DNA of 64,000 nucleotides from Lachnospiraceae bacterium (GTDB lineage Bacteria > Bacillota > Clostridia > Lachnospirales > Lachnospiraceae), in NCBI GenBank assembly GCA_017470935.1, contig JAFUXG010000059.1:124001-188000 (forward strand). The letters run 5' to 3'. Below are positions 35,362-43,999 of the stretch, piece after piece. The position numbers and the translations under genes were made by a program. Position 1 is the first letter of the stretch. Each line of letters starts with the position of its first letter. The notes under the pieces are model-generated. The model did no database searches. It was given only the letters and a program-made list of their open reading frames with translations, and had not been told where the DNA came from.

Positions 35362-35814
35362 TCAGATTACGATTCCCAAATCCTCAATACTCATTGCAAT
35401 CTCATCAAAATTAATATCATCAATGTTATTCTTCTCTTCCCACTTATCCTTGCTCCATATCTCGGCCCGTTCACCGACGCCGACAATGACCACATCCTTT
35501 GTGATATTCGCTACCTTTCTAAGATTTGTCGGAAGTAAGATTCTTCCCTGGTTATCAACCTCACAATCAGTAGCGCCTGCCAGAAAAAATCTCTTGAAAT
35601 TTCTGGCATTCTCATTGGTCATTGGGAGCTGTCTTAGCTTTCCTTCGAAAATCTCCCATTCATCATTAGGATAAGCGAACAGACATCCGTCTGTACCTCT
35701 TGTAACAACGAAAGACATTCCAAGCTGCTCTCTCATCTTTGATGGAATGATCATTCTGCCCTTGGCATCAACTGTATGATTATATTCACCCTTTAATCCC
35801 TTGGACAAGACCAT
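35362..35814 (-). CDS. mraZ: Transcriptional regulator MraZ
   Basis: About 150 residues with the two SpoVT/AbrB-like repeats of MraZ: GEYNHTVDAKGRMIIPSKMR in the first and CEVDNQGRILLPTNLRKVA in the second (the D-x-x-G-R pattern in both). MraZ binds repeated GTGG/TGGG boxes and controls its own dcw operon. Start: ATG 35812-35814 or TTG 35806-35808, the latter having GAGGTG at ideal distance; the longer ATG at 35841 has no ribosome site. It is the first gene of the cluster and sits below a promoter with five boxes. Confidence 0.95.
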   Translation of the reverse strand: MVLSKGLKGEYNHTVDAKGRMIIPSKMREQLGMSFVVTRGTDGCLFAYPNDEWEIFEGKLRQLPMTNENARNFKRFFLAGATDCEVDNQGRILLPTNLRKVANITKDVVIVGVGERAEIWSKDKWEEKNNIDDINFDEIAMSIEDLGIVI

Positions 35815-35963
35815 CACCTCGTTTCGAGCCATGCATTCCATTACTATGCATCTGTGAAGATGCTAATTCACATCATTCCACCTGCCGGCTTCATGTATGT
35901 CTGCAATCAGATACCGCTTATGTTATATCCTTCGCCTTGGAATAGCAGCGTGGGGCAAATCCA

Positions 35964-36007
35964 CCACAATTCACCACCAAAAACCACTTCTCCCCACTTA
36001 CATCCAC
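35964..36007 (-). promoter_or_regulatory. MraZ operator: five GTGG boxes at 10-bp spacing
   Basis: On the minus strand GTGG occurs at 36007, 35997, 35987, 35977 and 35967 (plus-strand CCAC at 36004, 35994, 35984, 35974 and 35964), each exactly 10 bp from the next. MraZ in other bacteria binds such direct repeats with 10-bp periodicity. The array begins immediately after the -10 box of the promoter at 36009-36037. Confidence 0.88.
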
Positions 36008-36008
36008 T

Positions 36009-36037
36009 ATTGTACCCTAAAGATTTACATAATGCAA
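36009..36037 (-). promoter_or_regulatory. Sigma-A promoter of mraZ and the dcw cluster
   Basis: TTGCAT (36032-36037) and TACAAT (36009-36014) are separated by 17 bp on the minus strand. The GTGG array starts two bases downstream, so bound MraZ would cover the start point. Transcription starts near 36000, giving a ~190-base leader. Confidence 0.8.
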
Positions 36038-36040
36038 GAA

Positions 36041-36402
36041 CTGATTTTAGTAAAAACCATTGTGAAACTAGCTAATATTTTTCCAAAACCTTTGTGCATT
36101 TTGTACACAAATTTCTTTGTTTTTTATATGTTTTTTATTCCGAAAATACAATATATTGTGTCTCACTATTTTTACTCACGGAATATATGGTATTTTTATT
36201 CACTTTATGTAAACGTGTATACATTTTTATGTAAATCAATTCAACACCACTCGTCAGACTTCGACACCTCCACCACCTTCCCGATCATAAAATCCCCCAC
36301 TTACGCTCCACTTTTGATTTTTTGTAAGGCTCCTTCACAACAATTATTATGTATTATTAAAAAGGATAATTGAGTACTATCAATCAAATATCATGGCAAA
36401 TC
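36041..36402. other. AT-rich intergenic stretch, no gene seen
   Basis: This ~360-bp piece of the mraZ-lgt gap is AT-rich, and its open frames lack ribosome sites and family resemblance. Apart from the dcw promoter on its left and the lgt terminator on its right I see nothing definite. Confidence 0.5.
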
Positions 36403-36440
36403 AAAAAAACCGCCTTGCAATAACAATCGCAAAACGGTTT
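36403..36440 (-). terminator. Terminator of lgt
   Basis: AAACCGCCTTGC (36407-36418) pairs with GCAAAACGGTTT (36429-36440), using two G-U pairs in the minus-strand RNA, and is followed by seven T on the minus strand. Confidence 0.88.
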
Positions 36441-36515
36441 TAATCTCCATTTATACTATATTCAATATATTTACTATGCAGTTACTCTATATGGCCTTTA
36501 CCATATTTCCTATGA

Positions 36516-37433
36516 TCATCCCTGCTGATCATCCCCCTGATATTTCAGCCTGTTCTTAATAATATATATGGATGCTCCCACAACGCATATTGCTGCCACA
36601 AGCTGAGACACCTTGAAATCAGCAAAGGGCAGCATCAGTGAATCTGTTCTTAAACCTTCGATCCATACCCTTCCAAGACCATATCCCCATATATACATAG
36701 CAAACATCTCACCATCAAATTTCTTATGCCTTCTATACAGGAAGATCACAATAAGCACCATAAGATTCCACAGTGATTCATATAGGAATGTGGGGTGCAT
36801 CTGAAGAAATTCCTTGCCGTCAAAAACAGCAACATTGTCGATCATCTCCTGGGTGATAATACCACTGTTGACCTTATTCACAAGATAATTCTTTCCCCCG
36901 AACCAGTCAGCCGGAATCGCCATTGCAAGAAGGGAGTTAGTATATGCGCCGAAGGCCTCCCTGTTAAAAAAGTTCCCCCATCTTCCGCATATCTGTCCCA
37001 CAAGCAATCCCATACAGCAGGTGTCCAGCATAAGGGAGGTCTTAACATTTCTTTTCTTAGAAAAAATAATAAGGGTAATAATTCCAGCAATAACACCGCC
37101 ATATATAGCCAGCCCGCCGCCTCTTATATTGATCATTCCCTTGATCGTCTGCCCAAGGGATTGTCCTTCCTTCACATAGTCCTTAAGGCTGAACAGCACA
37201 TAATAGATACGGGCTCCAAGAATGGCAGGTATAACAAGCCAAAGCATATAATCAAGATATAGCTCAGGGTCCTGCTTAGTTCTCTTAGCTTCCGCTGATA
37301 TCATCAGATATCCAAGGATAAAGCCCAAAGCAATTATAATTCCATAGAACCTTATCTCAAAATTGCCTATCATAAACCCATCCTTAACATTAGAAAGAAC
37401 AATATTAAGATTCGGGAAACGTATTTCATACAT
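36516..37433 (-). CDS. lgt: Prolipoprotein diacylglyceryl transferase
   Basis: 305 residues, seven membrane segments. Lgt adds diacylglycerol from phosphatidylglycerol to the lipobox Cys of prolipoproteins. The signature GQICGRWGNFFNREAFG (Lgt signature Arg and Asn) is present, together with MINIRGGGLAIYGGVI and MHPTFLYESLWNL. GAGGTATGAGAT precedes the ATG. It is a single-gene unit between ychF and the dcw cluster. Confidence 0.97.
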   Translation of the reverse strand: MYEIRFPNLNIVLSNVKDGFMIGNFEIRFYGIIIALGFILGYLMISAEAKRTKQDPELYLDYMLWLVIPAILGARIYYVLFSLKDYVKEGQSLGQTIKGMINIRGGGLAIYGGVIAGIITLIIFSKKRNVKTSLMLDTCCMGLLVGQICGRWGNFFNREAFGAYTNSLLAMAIPADWFGGKNYLVNKVNSGIITQEMIDNVAVFDGKEFLQMHPTFLYESLWNLMVLIVIFLYRRHKKFDGEMFAMYIWGYGLGRVWIEGLRTDSLMLPFADFKVSQLVAAICVVGASIYIIKNRLKYQGDDQQG

Positions 37434-37521
37434 ATCTCATACCTCACTCGGTTAATATTTCACGTGGATATTATCTTAACAAAGCAATTTAATATTAATC
37501 CACCCATTAACATATCAGTCT

Positions 37522-38619
37522 CTATACATTGAATTTGAACAGTACCACATCTCCGTCCTCAACAACATATTCCTTTCCCTCTGAACGGACAAGCCCCTTC
37601 TCCTTTGCCGCAAGCATTGATCCATTCTCCACAAGATCCTTGTAGTTAACAACCTCAGCACGAATGAAGCCTCTTTCAAAATCAGTATGTATCTTTCCGG
37701 CTGCCTGGGGTGCCTTAGTCCCCCTCTTGATAGTCCAGGCTCTTGTCTCGTCCTCACCTGTGGTAAGGAATGATATCAGACCGAGCAGTGAATAGCTGGC
37801 ACGGATAAGCTTGTCCAGTCCTGACTCAGAAAGTCCCAGATCCTCAAGGAACATCTTCTTCTCATCATCCTCCAGCTCTGAAATCTCCTGCTCTATCTGT
37901 GCGCAAACCACAAATACCTCAGAATTATATTCCTTAGCATACCCCTTAACCTTGTCAACATATTCATTTCCCGCACCATCATCAGCAAGATCATCCTCTG
38001 CCACGTTGGCTGCAAATATCACAGGCTTTGCTGTAAGGAGATTGTATTCCTTCATCCACTTCTCCTCATCATCCCCATCAACCTCAAAGGTTATTGCAAG
38101 CTTGCCATTTTCAAGGTGTTCCTTGATCTTCTTCATGAACTCCACTTCTTTGGCGATTTCTTTGTTGTTATTGGCAGCTCTCTGATTCTTCGCAATTCTC
38201 TTATCAAGCACCTCAATGTCTGCAAATATCAGCTCAAAGTTAATGGTCTCAATATCTCTTAAAGGATCAATGCTTCCATCCACATGCACCACATTGGAAT
38301 CCTCAAAGCATCTTACAACATGAACGATTGCATCCACCTCTCTGATATTGGCAAGGAACTGGTTACCAAGTCCTTCACCCTTAGACGCGCCCTTCACAAG
38401 TCCTGCTATATCGACAAACTCTATAACCGCCGGTATGGTCTTCTTTGAATTATGCATCTTAGTCAGCACATCTATTCTCTCATCTGGCACCGGAACGACA
38501 CCCACATTGGGATCGATCGTACAAAATGGATAATTAGCCGATTCTGCCCCTGCCTTTGTCAAAGAATTGAACAATGTACTCTTACCAACATTGGGAAGAC
38601 CCACGATTCCAAGCTTCAT
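37522..38619 (-). CDS. ychF: Redox-regulated ATPase/GTPase YchF (Obg family)
   Basis: 365 residues. YchF is a universally conserved OBG-family P-loop protein that binds ATP better than GTP and associates with ribosomes. [20 protein letters not shown] (Walker A), [19 protein letters not shown] (G3 region) and the NVAEDDL G4-like segment are present. The C-terminal TGS domain covers about 285-365, with [18 protein letters not shown]-like sequence ([15 protein letters not shown] here). AGGAGG precedes the ATG. Confidence 0.97.
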   Translation of the reverse strand: MKLGIVGLPNVGKSTLFNSLTKAGAESANYPFCTIDPNVGVVPVPDERIDVLTKMHNSKKTIPAVIEFVDIAGLVKGASKGEGLGNQFLANIREVDAIVHVVRCFEDSNVVHVDGSIDPLRDIETINFELIFADIEVLDKRIAKNQRAANNNKEIAKEVEFMKKIKEHLENGKLAITFEVDGDDEEKWMKEYNLLTAKPVIFAANVAEDDLADDGAGNEYVDKVKGYAKEYNSEVFVVCAQIEQEISELEDDEKKMFLEDLGLSESGLDKLIRASYSLLGLISFLTTGEDETRAWTIKRGTKAPQAAGKIHTDFERGFIRAEVVNYKDLVENGSMLAAKEKGLVRSEGKEYVVEDGDVVLFKFNV

Positions 38620-38796
38620 GTCTATATATACCTCCTGTTAAAACCTTGTAATTCCTTTGCTGCAATACATCTTTTCTCGCAAAAAGAAGCGGTATGCAGC
38701 AAACCTTACTTTACCATATATCGCTTCAAAAGTCCATAATTATCAGAATCTTATATGCTAAACCGACACCAAACCGCCATTTAATACGCCACTTGA

Positions 38797-40302
38797 TTAT
38801 TCTTGTTTTTCAGAAGATATATAATATCTTGCTCTTCCACTCCCTATCCATAGCAAACTACCATCTTCAACTAATTCAAATATAAGTGCCCTAGTACGAG
38901 AAGGACTAAGTCCCATATAATCCGATACTTCTCTTGCCTTGACACTCCCGTTCTTTTTTACAAATTCAATAATTCTATTTTTATTTTCAAATGTTTTTTC
39001 TGCCTGTTTTTTCTGCCTGTTTTTTTCTGCCTGTTTTTTCTGCCTGTTTTTTTCTGCCTGTTTTTTCTGCCTGTTTTTTTCAAAAGAAAGAGTCAATATA
39101 GTACGATCTGAGCCGTACTGTTCCTCAACCAGTGGCTCTTTCCAGCCTTTATCATCCCAAACGGAGTATATATTAGGCACACCACTTCCTGCTCGCTCTC
39201 CGATAGATATCATATTAAACATTTTCATAATTGCTTTATTTCTCGGATCAGATATACCTCCACGGAGCATCTGCTTTTTGCCGGTTCTTATACTTCCGGG
39301 ATTTTGCATAACTATCTTATTGCGTTCTTTCAGAATCACCAAACCTCTCGGCAAATAAAAATCAGCATTCACAATACAATTTGCAAGAGCTTCTCTAACA
39401 GCCTTGTGAACCGGAGTGTCCTCAACCCTTGTAATCCCGTCAAGTTCAAACGGCTTTTCAATATCCATGGAAAGTCTATTATAAACTCTAAAGAAAAAGT
39501 CAAACAGATTACCGGTCCAATCACCGGAAGTAGACTGTATTCTATGTGTCCATCTGATCGTGGGATCAAGCACCTCTCGATAATCCAAGAAGTATTCAGG
39601 AAAATATCTGACAATCCGATATTCCTCTCCAAACATAAGAAGACCTGCTGCTGTCGGATGCAGCTTTCCATCTTCTTTGAAAATCCCTGCTGCTCCAAGC
39701 TTTTCCAGATATTCTTCATCAGAAAGCTTTTCCCAAACATGTCCCGGTTTAACAGCCGAATGATAATTTCTATATCCTTGAACCGCTTCTGCATTCAAAT
39801 CCTTTAATGTAAAATCTTCAAGCACTGCCATATCCATTGTTTCTTCCGGCTCATCCCTAAGCATAGCTCTAATCTCTGATTTTGTGCAATGATAATCACC
39901 TTCCCAATTTCTCCGAAATGTACCGTTCCAAATATCATTATTGATATACACGGGTTTCTGATCTCTTGCCGCACGTGGTACATTAATCACCATAATAACA
40001 TCGTCATTCAAATCATATATTTCAACATCATTATCAATCAAAAGATTGACGCTTACCTTATTTATATTATTTATGCAGTCCCAAAAGTCCTTTTGAAGTC
40101 TTGAAACATCTTTCAATCCGGTGGTGCAGAAACTGCCATCCTCATTTTCTTCTACTCCAAGTATAATAACTCCACCATTGCAATTCGCCATTGATGAATA
40201 GCTTTCCCACAAACTGTTAGGCAATCCACCTTTAGCTTTTTTGACTTCACGACGGTTATCTTCTATATATTCATCAAACTTGTGTATATCAAAAATCTCC
40301 AT
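38797..40302 (-). CDS. AlbA_2 / HATPase_c_4 transcriptional regulator with repeat linker
   Basis: About 501 residues. Domains in order: a Schlafen-like AlbA_2 domain (EVKKAKGGLPNSLWESYSSM, then NGGVIILGVEE); a middle region; an HATPase_c_4 domain (VHKAVREALANCIVNADFY, GISDPRNKAIMKMFN, IGERAGSGVPNIY); three tandem copies of NRQKKQAEK; and a C-terminal winged helix (VSDYMGLSPSRTRALIFELV). Such proteins are predicted ATP-binding DNA regulators. Start at ATG 40300-40302 with GGAGGTGAT upstream; a GTG inside that site is rejected. A degenerate paralog lies directly upstream. Confidence 0.85.
   Translation of the reverse strand: MEIFDIHKFDEYIEDNRREVKKAKGGLPNSLWESYSSMANCNGGVIILGVEENEDGSFCTTGLKDVSRLQKDFWDCINNINKVSVNLLIDNDVEIYDLNDDVIMVINVPRAARDQKPVYINNDIWNGTFRRNWEGDYHCTKSEIRAMLRDEPEETMDMAVLEDFTLKDLNAEAVQGYRNYHSAVKPGHVWEKLSDEEYLEKLGAAGIFKEDGKLHPTAAGLLMFGEEYRIVRYFPEYFLDYREVLDPTIRWTHRIQSTSGDWTGNLFDFFFRVYNRLSMDIEKPFELDGITRVEDTPVHKAVREALANCIVNADFYLPRGLVILKERNKIVMQNPGSIRTGKKQMLRGGISDPRNKAIMKMFNMISIGERAGSGVPNIYSVWDDKGWKEPLVEEQYGSDRTILTLSFEKNRQKKQAEKNRQKKQAEKNRQKKQAEKTFENKNRIIEFVKKNGSVKAREVSDYMGLSPSRTRALIFELVEDGSLLWIGSGRARYYISSEKQE
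39000..39080 (-). repeat. In-frame 27-bp tandem repeats with alternating A6/A7 tracts
   Basis: Six half-units CTGCCTG followed by T-tracts of 6,7,6,7,6,7 (plus strand) make three 27-bp repeats encoding NRQKKQAEK. Because each 27-bp unit pairs a 13- and a 14-base half-unit, loss or gain of a single base or half-unit shifts the frame of the winged helix behind it. Confidence 0.9.
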
Positions 40303-40486
40303 ATGACAAATCACCTCCCGACAGCTATTTATTAATTTTCACATCCGTCCACACATCAAACCTCATTTGTAATAATAATCTCTAACTATTCTATCACAAA
40401 TCATATCAATCTTAAAGTACTCTAATTCAATTACTGCATCAATAGAAACATTAGTACTATTATCATGTGCAGAGTCATTTTACCAT

Positions 40487-41911
40487 CTACATTTTCTTTT
40501 TATATCTCCTGTCACGATTACTGCCTATCACTTCAATGTAATCCGACATACCCTTTAATATTTCCTTTGTTCGGCTTTCTTTTAAGTCTAGCAATTCACA
40601 AAAATCCCAAATTCTATACTCTTCACCGTCTTCAATAAATTCCAATATTTTTTCATATTGCTGCTGGGTTTTTTTCGTCACCTTTTTATCGCCGTTTTTT
40701 ATCGCCGTTTTTTTATCGCCGTTTTTTTATCGCCGTTTTTTATCGCCGTTTTTTTATCGTTTGTTTTTATCGATTGTTTTTGCCTCCGTTTTTTTTCAAA
40801 AGAAAGGGTCAGTATGGTTCTATCTGGATCAAACTCCTCTTTGATTATCGGAGTTTCCAGCCCCTCATCTTCCCATGTATTGAATATTCCCGGCACACCG
40901 CTTCCTGCTCGCTCTCCGATATCTATTAAATTAAACATCTTCATTAATGCTTTATTTCTCGGATCAGATTTCCCACCCAGACGCATTTGTTTCTTTCCAA
41001 GCCTTATATATCCCGGGTTTTCAATGGTCAAAACATGACGTTCTAATTTAATTACTACACCACATGTACCAAAATAGTCTGCATTTGTAAACACGAAAAT
41101 AGAAGTCGCATACATTTCCCGACCATTCACCTGAGCTTGACTGCAATCTGTCACTCCAGCGTGTTGTCGGATCAAACTCCTCACGGTAATCCAGAAAATA
41201 CTCTGGAAAATGTCTGACAATATTATATTCATCTCCAAACATCAACATTCCCGCTGCTGTCGGATGCAGTTGCCCATCTTCATCTGATATAGCTGCCGCA
41301 CCAATATTTCTCAGATAATCTTCATCTGTTAATCTTTCAAATGGATGTCCTTCTTTTAAAGTACGGTGACTATTACGATATCCATGTATGGTATCATAAT
41401 TCAAATCTTTCATTGGCACTTTATCAAGCACTTCCATATCAACAGTATTTTCCGTCTGGTCACGAAGCATAGTCTTGACTTGTAAACGGGTACATCTGTA
41501 GTCCCCTTCAAAGTTGCGTCTAAATGTTGCACCAAACAAATCATCATTAATATATATTGGCTTCTGCTCTCTTTTCGCCATAGGGACATAAATAACTATA
41601 ATCAAGTCTTCACCAACATAATATGTTTCCACATCATCATCAGAAAGTATATTAAGATTGACTTTCTTGCGATTATTGATGGTGTCCCAAAAATCCTTCA
41701 ATAATTTTCTCTCATCACAGCTTTGAAGCCCTGTTGTTTTCCATGAACCATCCGCATTCTCAACCACACCAAGAATAATAACCCCGCCATAGCAATTTGC
41801 AAAAGCAGAATAAGTGTCCCATAGAGAATTAGGCAATCCGCCTTTTGCCTTTTTTACTTCCTTTCGGTTATCTTCCTTATATTCATCAAATTTAGCTATA
41901 TCAAAATCCAT
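40487..41911 (-). pseudogene. Degenerate AlbA_2 / HATPase paralog (deletion plus frameshift)
   Basis: Reads as a homolog of the gene at 38797-40302 but in three pieces. Piece one (from ATG 41909-41911) has the AlbA_2 domain (EVKKAKGGLPNSLWDTYSAF) and runs to FRVY at ~41090. The next ~37 codons, which hold the HATPase N-box helix in the paralog, are missing. The reading then continues one base out of frame from NADYF through DPRNKALMKMFN and IGERAGSGVPGIF. In the A-tract repeat (40688-40755) two successive A7 tracts shift the frame again and end it in KKRR-stop at 40699. The winged helix (40487-40681) is back in the first frame. ATP binding should be lost. Confidence 0.85.
40688..40755 (-). 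repeat. 13/14-bp tandem repeats with A6/A7 tracts in the paralog
   Basis: Five half-units ATCGCCG (plus strand, at 40688, 40701, 40715, 40729, 40742) separated by T-tracts of 6,7,7,6,7. An alternating 6/7 pattern would keep the frame and encode DKKTAIKNG repeats. The consecutive 7,7 pair at 40708-40714 and 40722-40728 adds one base and breaks it. Confidence 0.88.
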
Positions 41912-42094
41912 ACGCAAATGCTCCGTTCTTAAAAATGGTGTCATGTCGCAACTTTTTATACCATACCTGATATGTATCATAGAAATAAAAAGCACCTAAA
42001 TATTCTAGTAGTATTATATCCCAAAGCATCAAAAACACAACAGAAAAATGGGATTTGCTGATCTTTTTTAATCATAACAAAACATATTACAATC

Positions 42095-42124
42095 AAAAAG
42101 CACCAACTCATTCCGAATTGATGC
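42095..42124 (-). terminator. Terminator of the GntR/ABC operon
   Basis: GCACCAACTC (42100-42109) pairs, with G-U pairs and one mismatch, with GAATTGATGC (42115-42124), followed by five T on the minus strand. It resembles the terminator at 46036 in sequence. Otherwise the 41912-42234 gap holds only AT-rich sequence. Confidence 0.65.
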
Positions 42125-42234
42125 CCTCTGATTTTTATTATTAGATTGTATTAGGGCTTATGTTAATAGACTGCATTTTGGTGCTCCGTGTGGCGCACCA
42201 CCTTTTTCAAAAATACATGATAATCTGTCAGCCA

Positions 42235-42771
42235 TCACCCTCGCCTTCTGCTTCTATATTCCTCAATCAGACTGCTCAACACGGGTATCGTAAATGTTCC
42301 CACCGCCGGAAGCAGTATATTGCCGGCTGTGATTTCATGATATACAGCCACTGCGATCATGACCTGGAAAACAAGCGTAACTGCAGAAAGCTTGAAGCAT
42401 AAGGATATAGCTTTTTTCAATCGAAACACAGAAAGCTGCCATCCTGACAAGGGAATAAATGCAAATATATCATCAAAGCTTCTTATCCTCTGGTCTTCCG
42501 GATAATCTGTATAATCCCTATATCCTCTTAAATATGTACCTATGCCAATAATTTCAAAAGACACAGCCATCCAGATCATCGTCATGTCATGGGGAAGCTC
42601 CCACCAATGCCACGGAAAAATCTGCCAGATTATTCCTATTCCAATAAACAAGCCGCCTACGATCTTTCTTCCAAGGTCACTCCAATTCCATGTAGCAAAC
42701 TCCTTGAAAAATTCCTCCAAAAGCTTCTGCTGTCTTTCATCCGCTCTAAGAATTCTGTCAATCATCTTCAT
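42235..42771 (-). CDS. Membrane protein, last gene of the GntR/ABC operon
   Basis: 178 residues, no recognised family. Two hydrophobic hairpins: KIVGGLFIGIGIIWQIFPW with MIWMAVSFEIIGIGTYL, then LCFKLSAVTLVFQVMIAVAV with AGNILLPAVGTFTIPVL. The short N-terminal helix is charged. It is 26 bp downstream of an ABC ATPase and is probably the membrane partner, or an accessory, of that transporter. The ribosome site is weak (GGCGGTGG). ATG at 42771 and ATG at 42765 are both possible starts. Confidence 0.65.
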   Translation of the reverse strand: MKMIDRILRADERQQKLLEEFFKEFATWNWSDLGRKIVGGLFIGIGIIWQIFPWHWWELPHDMTMIWMAVSFEIIGIGTYLRGYRDYTDYPEDQRIRSFDDIFAFIPLSGWQLSVFRLKKAISLCFKLSAVTLVFQVMIAVAVYHEITAGNILLPAVGTFTIPVLSSLIEEYRSRRRG

Positions 42772-42797
42772 ATGTATTAACCACCGCCCTTACCTTG

Positions 42798-43475
42798 TCA
42801 TCCCACTGTCTTACCCATCTCCATGCTTTCTAAAAAATCAGACATTTCCCCATCCCTCATCACCGCCACATAATCTGTCTTTAATTCAACCTCCGACTGT
42901 ATGTGGCTTGTCATCAGTACACTGCAGCTTTCATCCCTGATCAGCTCTCTTAGCATATCGAAAAATTCTATTCTGAACACAGGATCCATTCCTGCCGTTA
43001 CCTCATCTAACAGATAAAGCACCGGTCTGTAGGCTGCCACAAAAGCCAGCTGTAATTTCAATCTCTCACCTCTTGACATTTTCTTATATGTGGTGTGCAG
43101 TGAAACATCCCACCTTTTTCCATAGTCCACAAAGCATTCTGCATCAAAGTCGTCATAGAAGGGTGCCAGAAGCGTGGCATTCTGCATACCCGTTCTGTCC
43201 CCAAAAAATAAATGGTCCTCCGACACATACCCAATGAGGCTCATAGCCTTCTCATGCTGCCTTAATACATTCACTCCACAAACAACAATCTCACCATCAT
43301 ACTTTACCCTGTCATTCATGATATATCTCATCAGTGTAGTCTTACCTGCACCATTCTCACCCATAAGACCATATATGAATCCCGGCTCTAATGAGAAGGT
43401 TACATCTTTCAGATTAAAGCCCTTGTTTCTTCCTGTAACATTATGAAATTCCAGTATATTGTTTATGTCCCCCAT
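42798..43475 (-). CDS. ABC transporter ATP-binding protein
   Basis: 225 residues, one complete ABC domain: Walker A (GLMGENGAGKTTLMR), Q-loop region, signature MSRGERLKLQLAF (a variant of LSGGQ), Walker B (VLYLLDEVTAGMD) and switch His (LMTSHIQSE). This is the YtrB/CcmA-like export-type ATPase group often placed beside a YtrA-family GntR regulator. GGAGGATAGTA precedes the ATG. Its membrane partner is probably the 42235 or 44000 protein. Substrate unknown, possibly an antibiotic or lipid-targeting peptide (inference). Confidence 0.88.
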   Translation of the reverse strand: MGDINNILEFHNVTGRNKGFNLKDVTFSLEPGFIYGLMGENGAGKTTLMRYIMNDRVKYDGEIVVCGVNVLRQHEKAMSLIGYVSEDHLFFGDRTGMQNATLLAPFYDDFDAECFVDYGKRWDVSLHTTYKKMSRGERLKLQLAFVAAYRPVLYLLDEVTAGMDPVFRIEFFDMLRELIRDESCSVLMTSHIQSEVELKTDYVAVMRDGEMSDFLESMEMGKTVG

Positions 43476-43533
43476 TACTATCCTCCAATCAACATCTATA
43501 AATCAGCATTTATCCTGCTAGCATCTACAACAT

Positions 43534-43908
43534 TTATCCATCTCCATACAGTGTCTCTGCTATCTCCAGAAACTCTTCCACAGATACCCCTGCCTTCTTT
43601 GCCTCATAGATAACCTCAGAAAGCCTGCCCTCCAGCATCACAAGCTGCTTTTCTCTGAGATAATCCTTGTTGTATTCACAGACATAGAAGCCCTTTCCCG
43701 CAACGGAGCGTATAAGTCCTTCCTTTTCAAGCTCCTCATAAGCTCTCTTTGTTGTGATCACACTTACAGAAAGATCCGCAGCCAATGCACGGATTGACGG
43801 AAGTGCCTCCCCCGCTGAAAGCTCACCTGTCACTATGGCACTTTTCAATTGGTTGACAATCTGCTCATATATTGCCAGTGTTCCCTGCGGAAGTATTGTT
43901 ATCTTCAT
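43534..43908 (-). CDS. GntR-family regulator, YtrA subfamily
   Basis: 124 residues. An N-terminal GntR winged helix (AIYEQIVNQLKSAIVTGEL, then LPSIRALAADLSVSVITTKRAYEEL and EGLIRSVAGKGFYV) is followed by only a ~45-residue helical tail with no ligand domain, which defines the YtrA subfamily. These repressors usually control the ABC genes around them and respond to cell-wall antibiotics in Bacillus. GAGGTAAGGT precedes the ATG. It lies in the middle of the five-gene set, 58 bp before the ATPase at 42798. Confidence 0.93.
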   Translation of the reverse strand: MKITILPQGTLAIYEQIVNQLKSAIVTGELSAGEALPSIRALAADLSVSVITTKRAYEELEKEGLIRSVAGKGFYVCEYNKDYLREKQLVMLEGRLSEVIYEAKKAGVSVEEFLEIAETLYGDG

Positions 43909-43999
43909 ACCTTACCTCTATTCTTCTATAATCTTTATACCGGATATCACATCAATTGATGTTATAATACTCAAATGATCAAGACTTACTATGCAAACA

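Noticed and set aside
35897-36373. 158-codon plus-strand ORF in the mraZ-lgt gap
   Set aside because: No ribosome site, very biased Ile/Phe/Tyr composition from AT-rich DNA, and it overlaps the mraZ promoter and operator.
39000-39080. Possible CRISPR-like array
   Set aside because: The repeats have no spacers, lie inside a coding frame and are 13/14-bp homopolymer-rich half-units.
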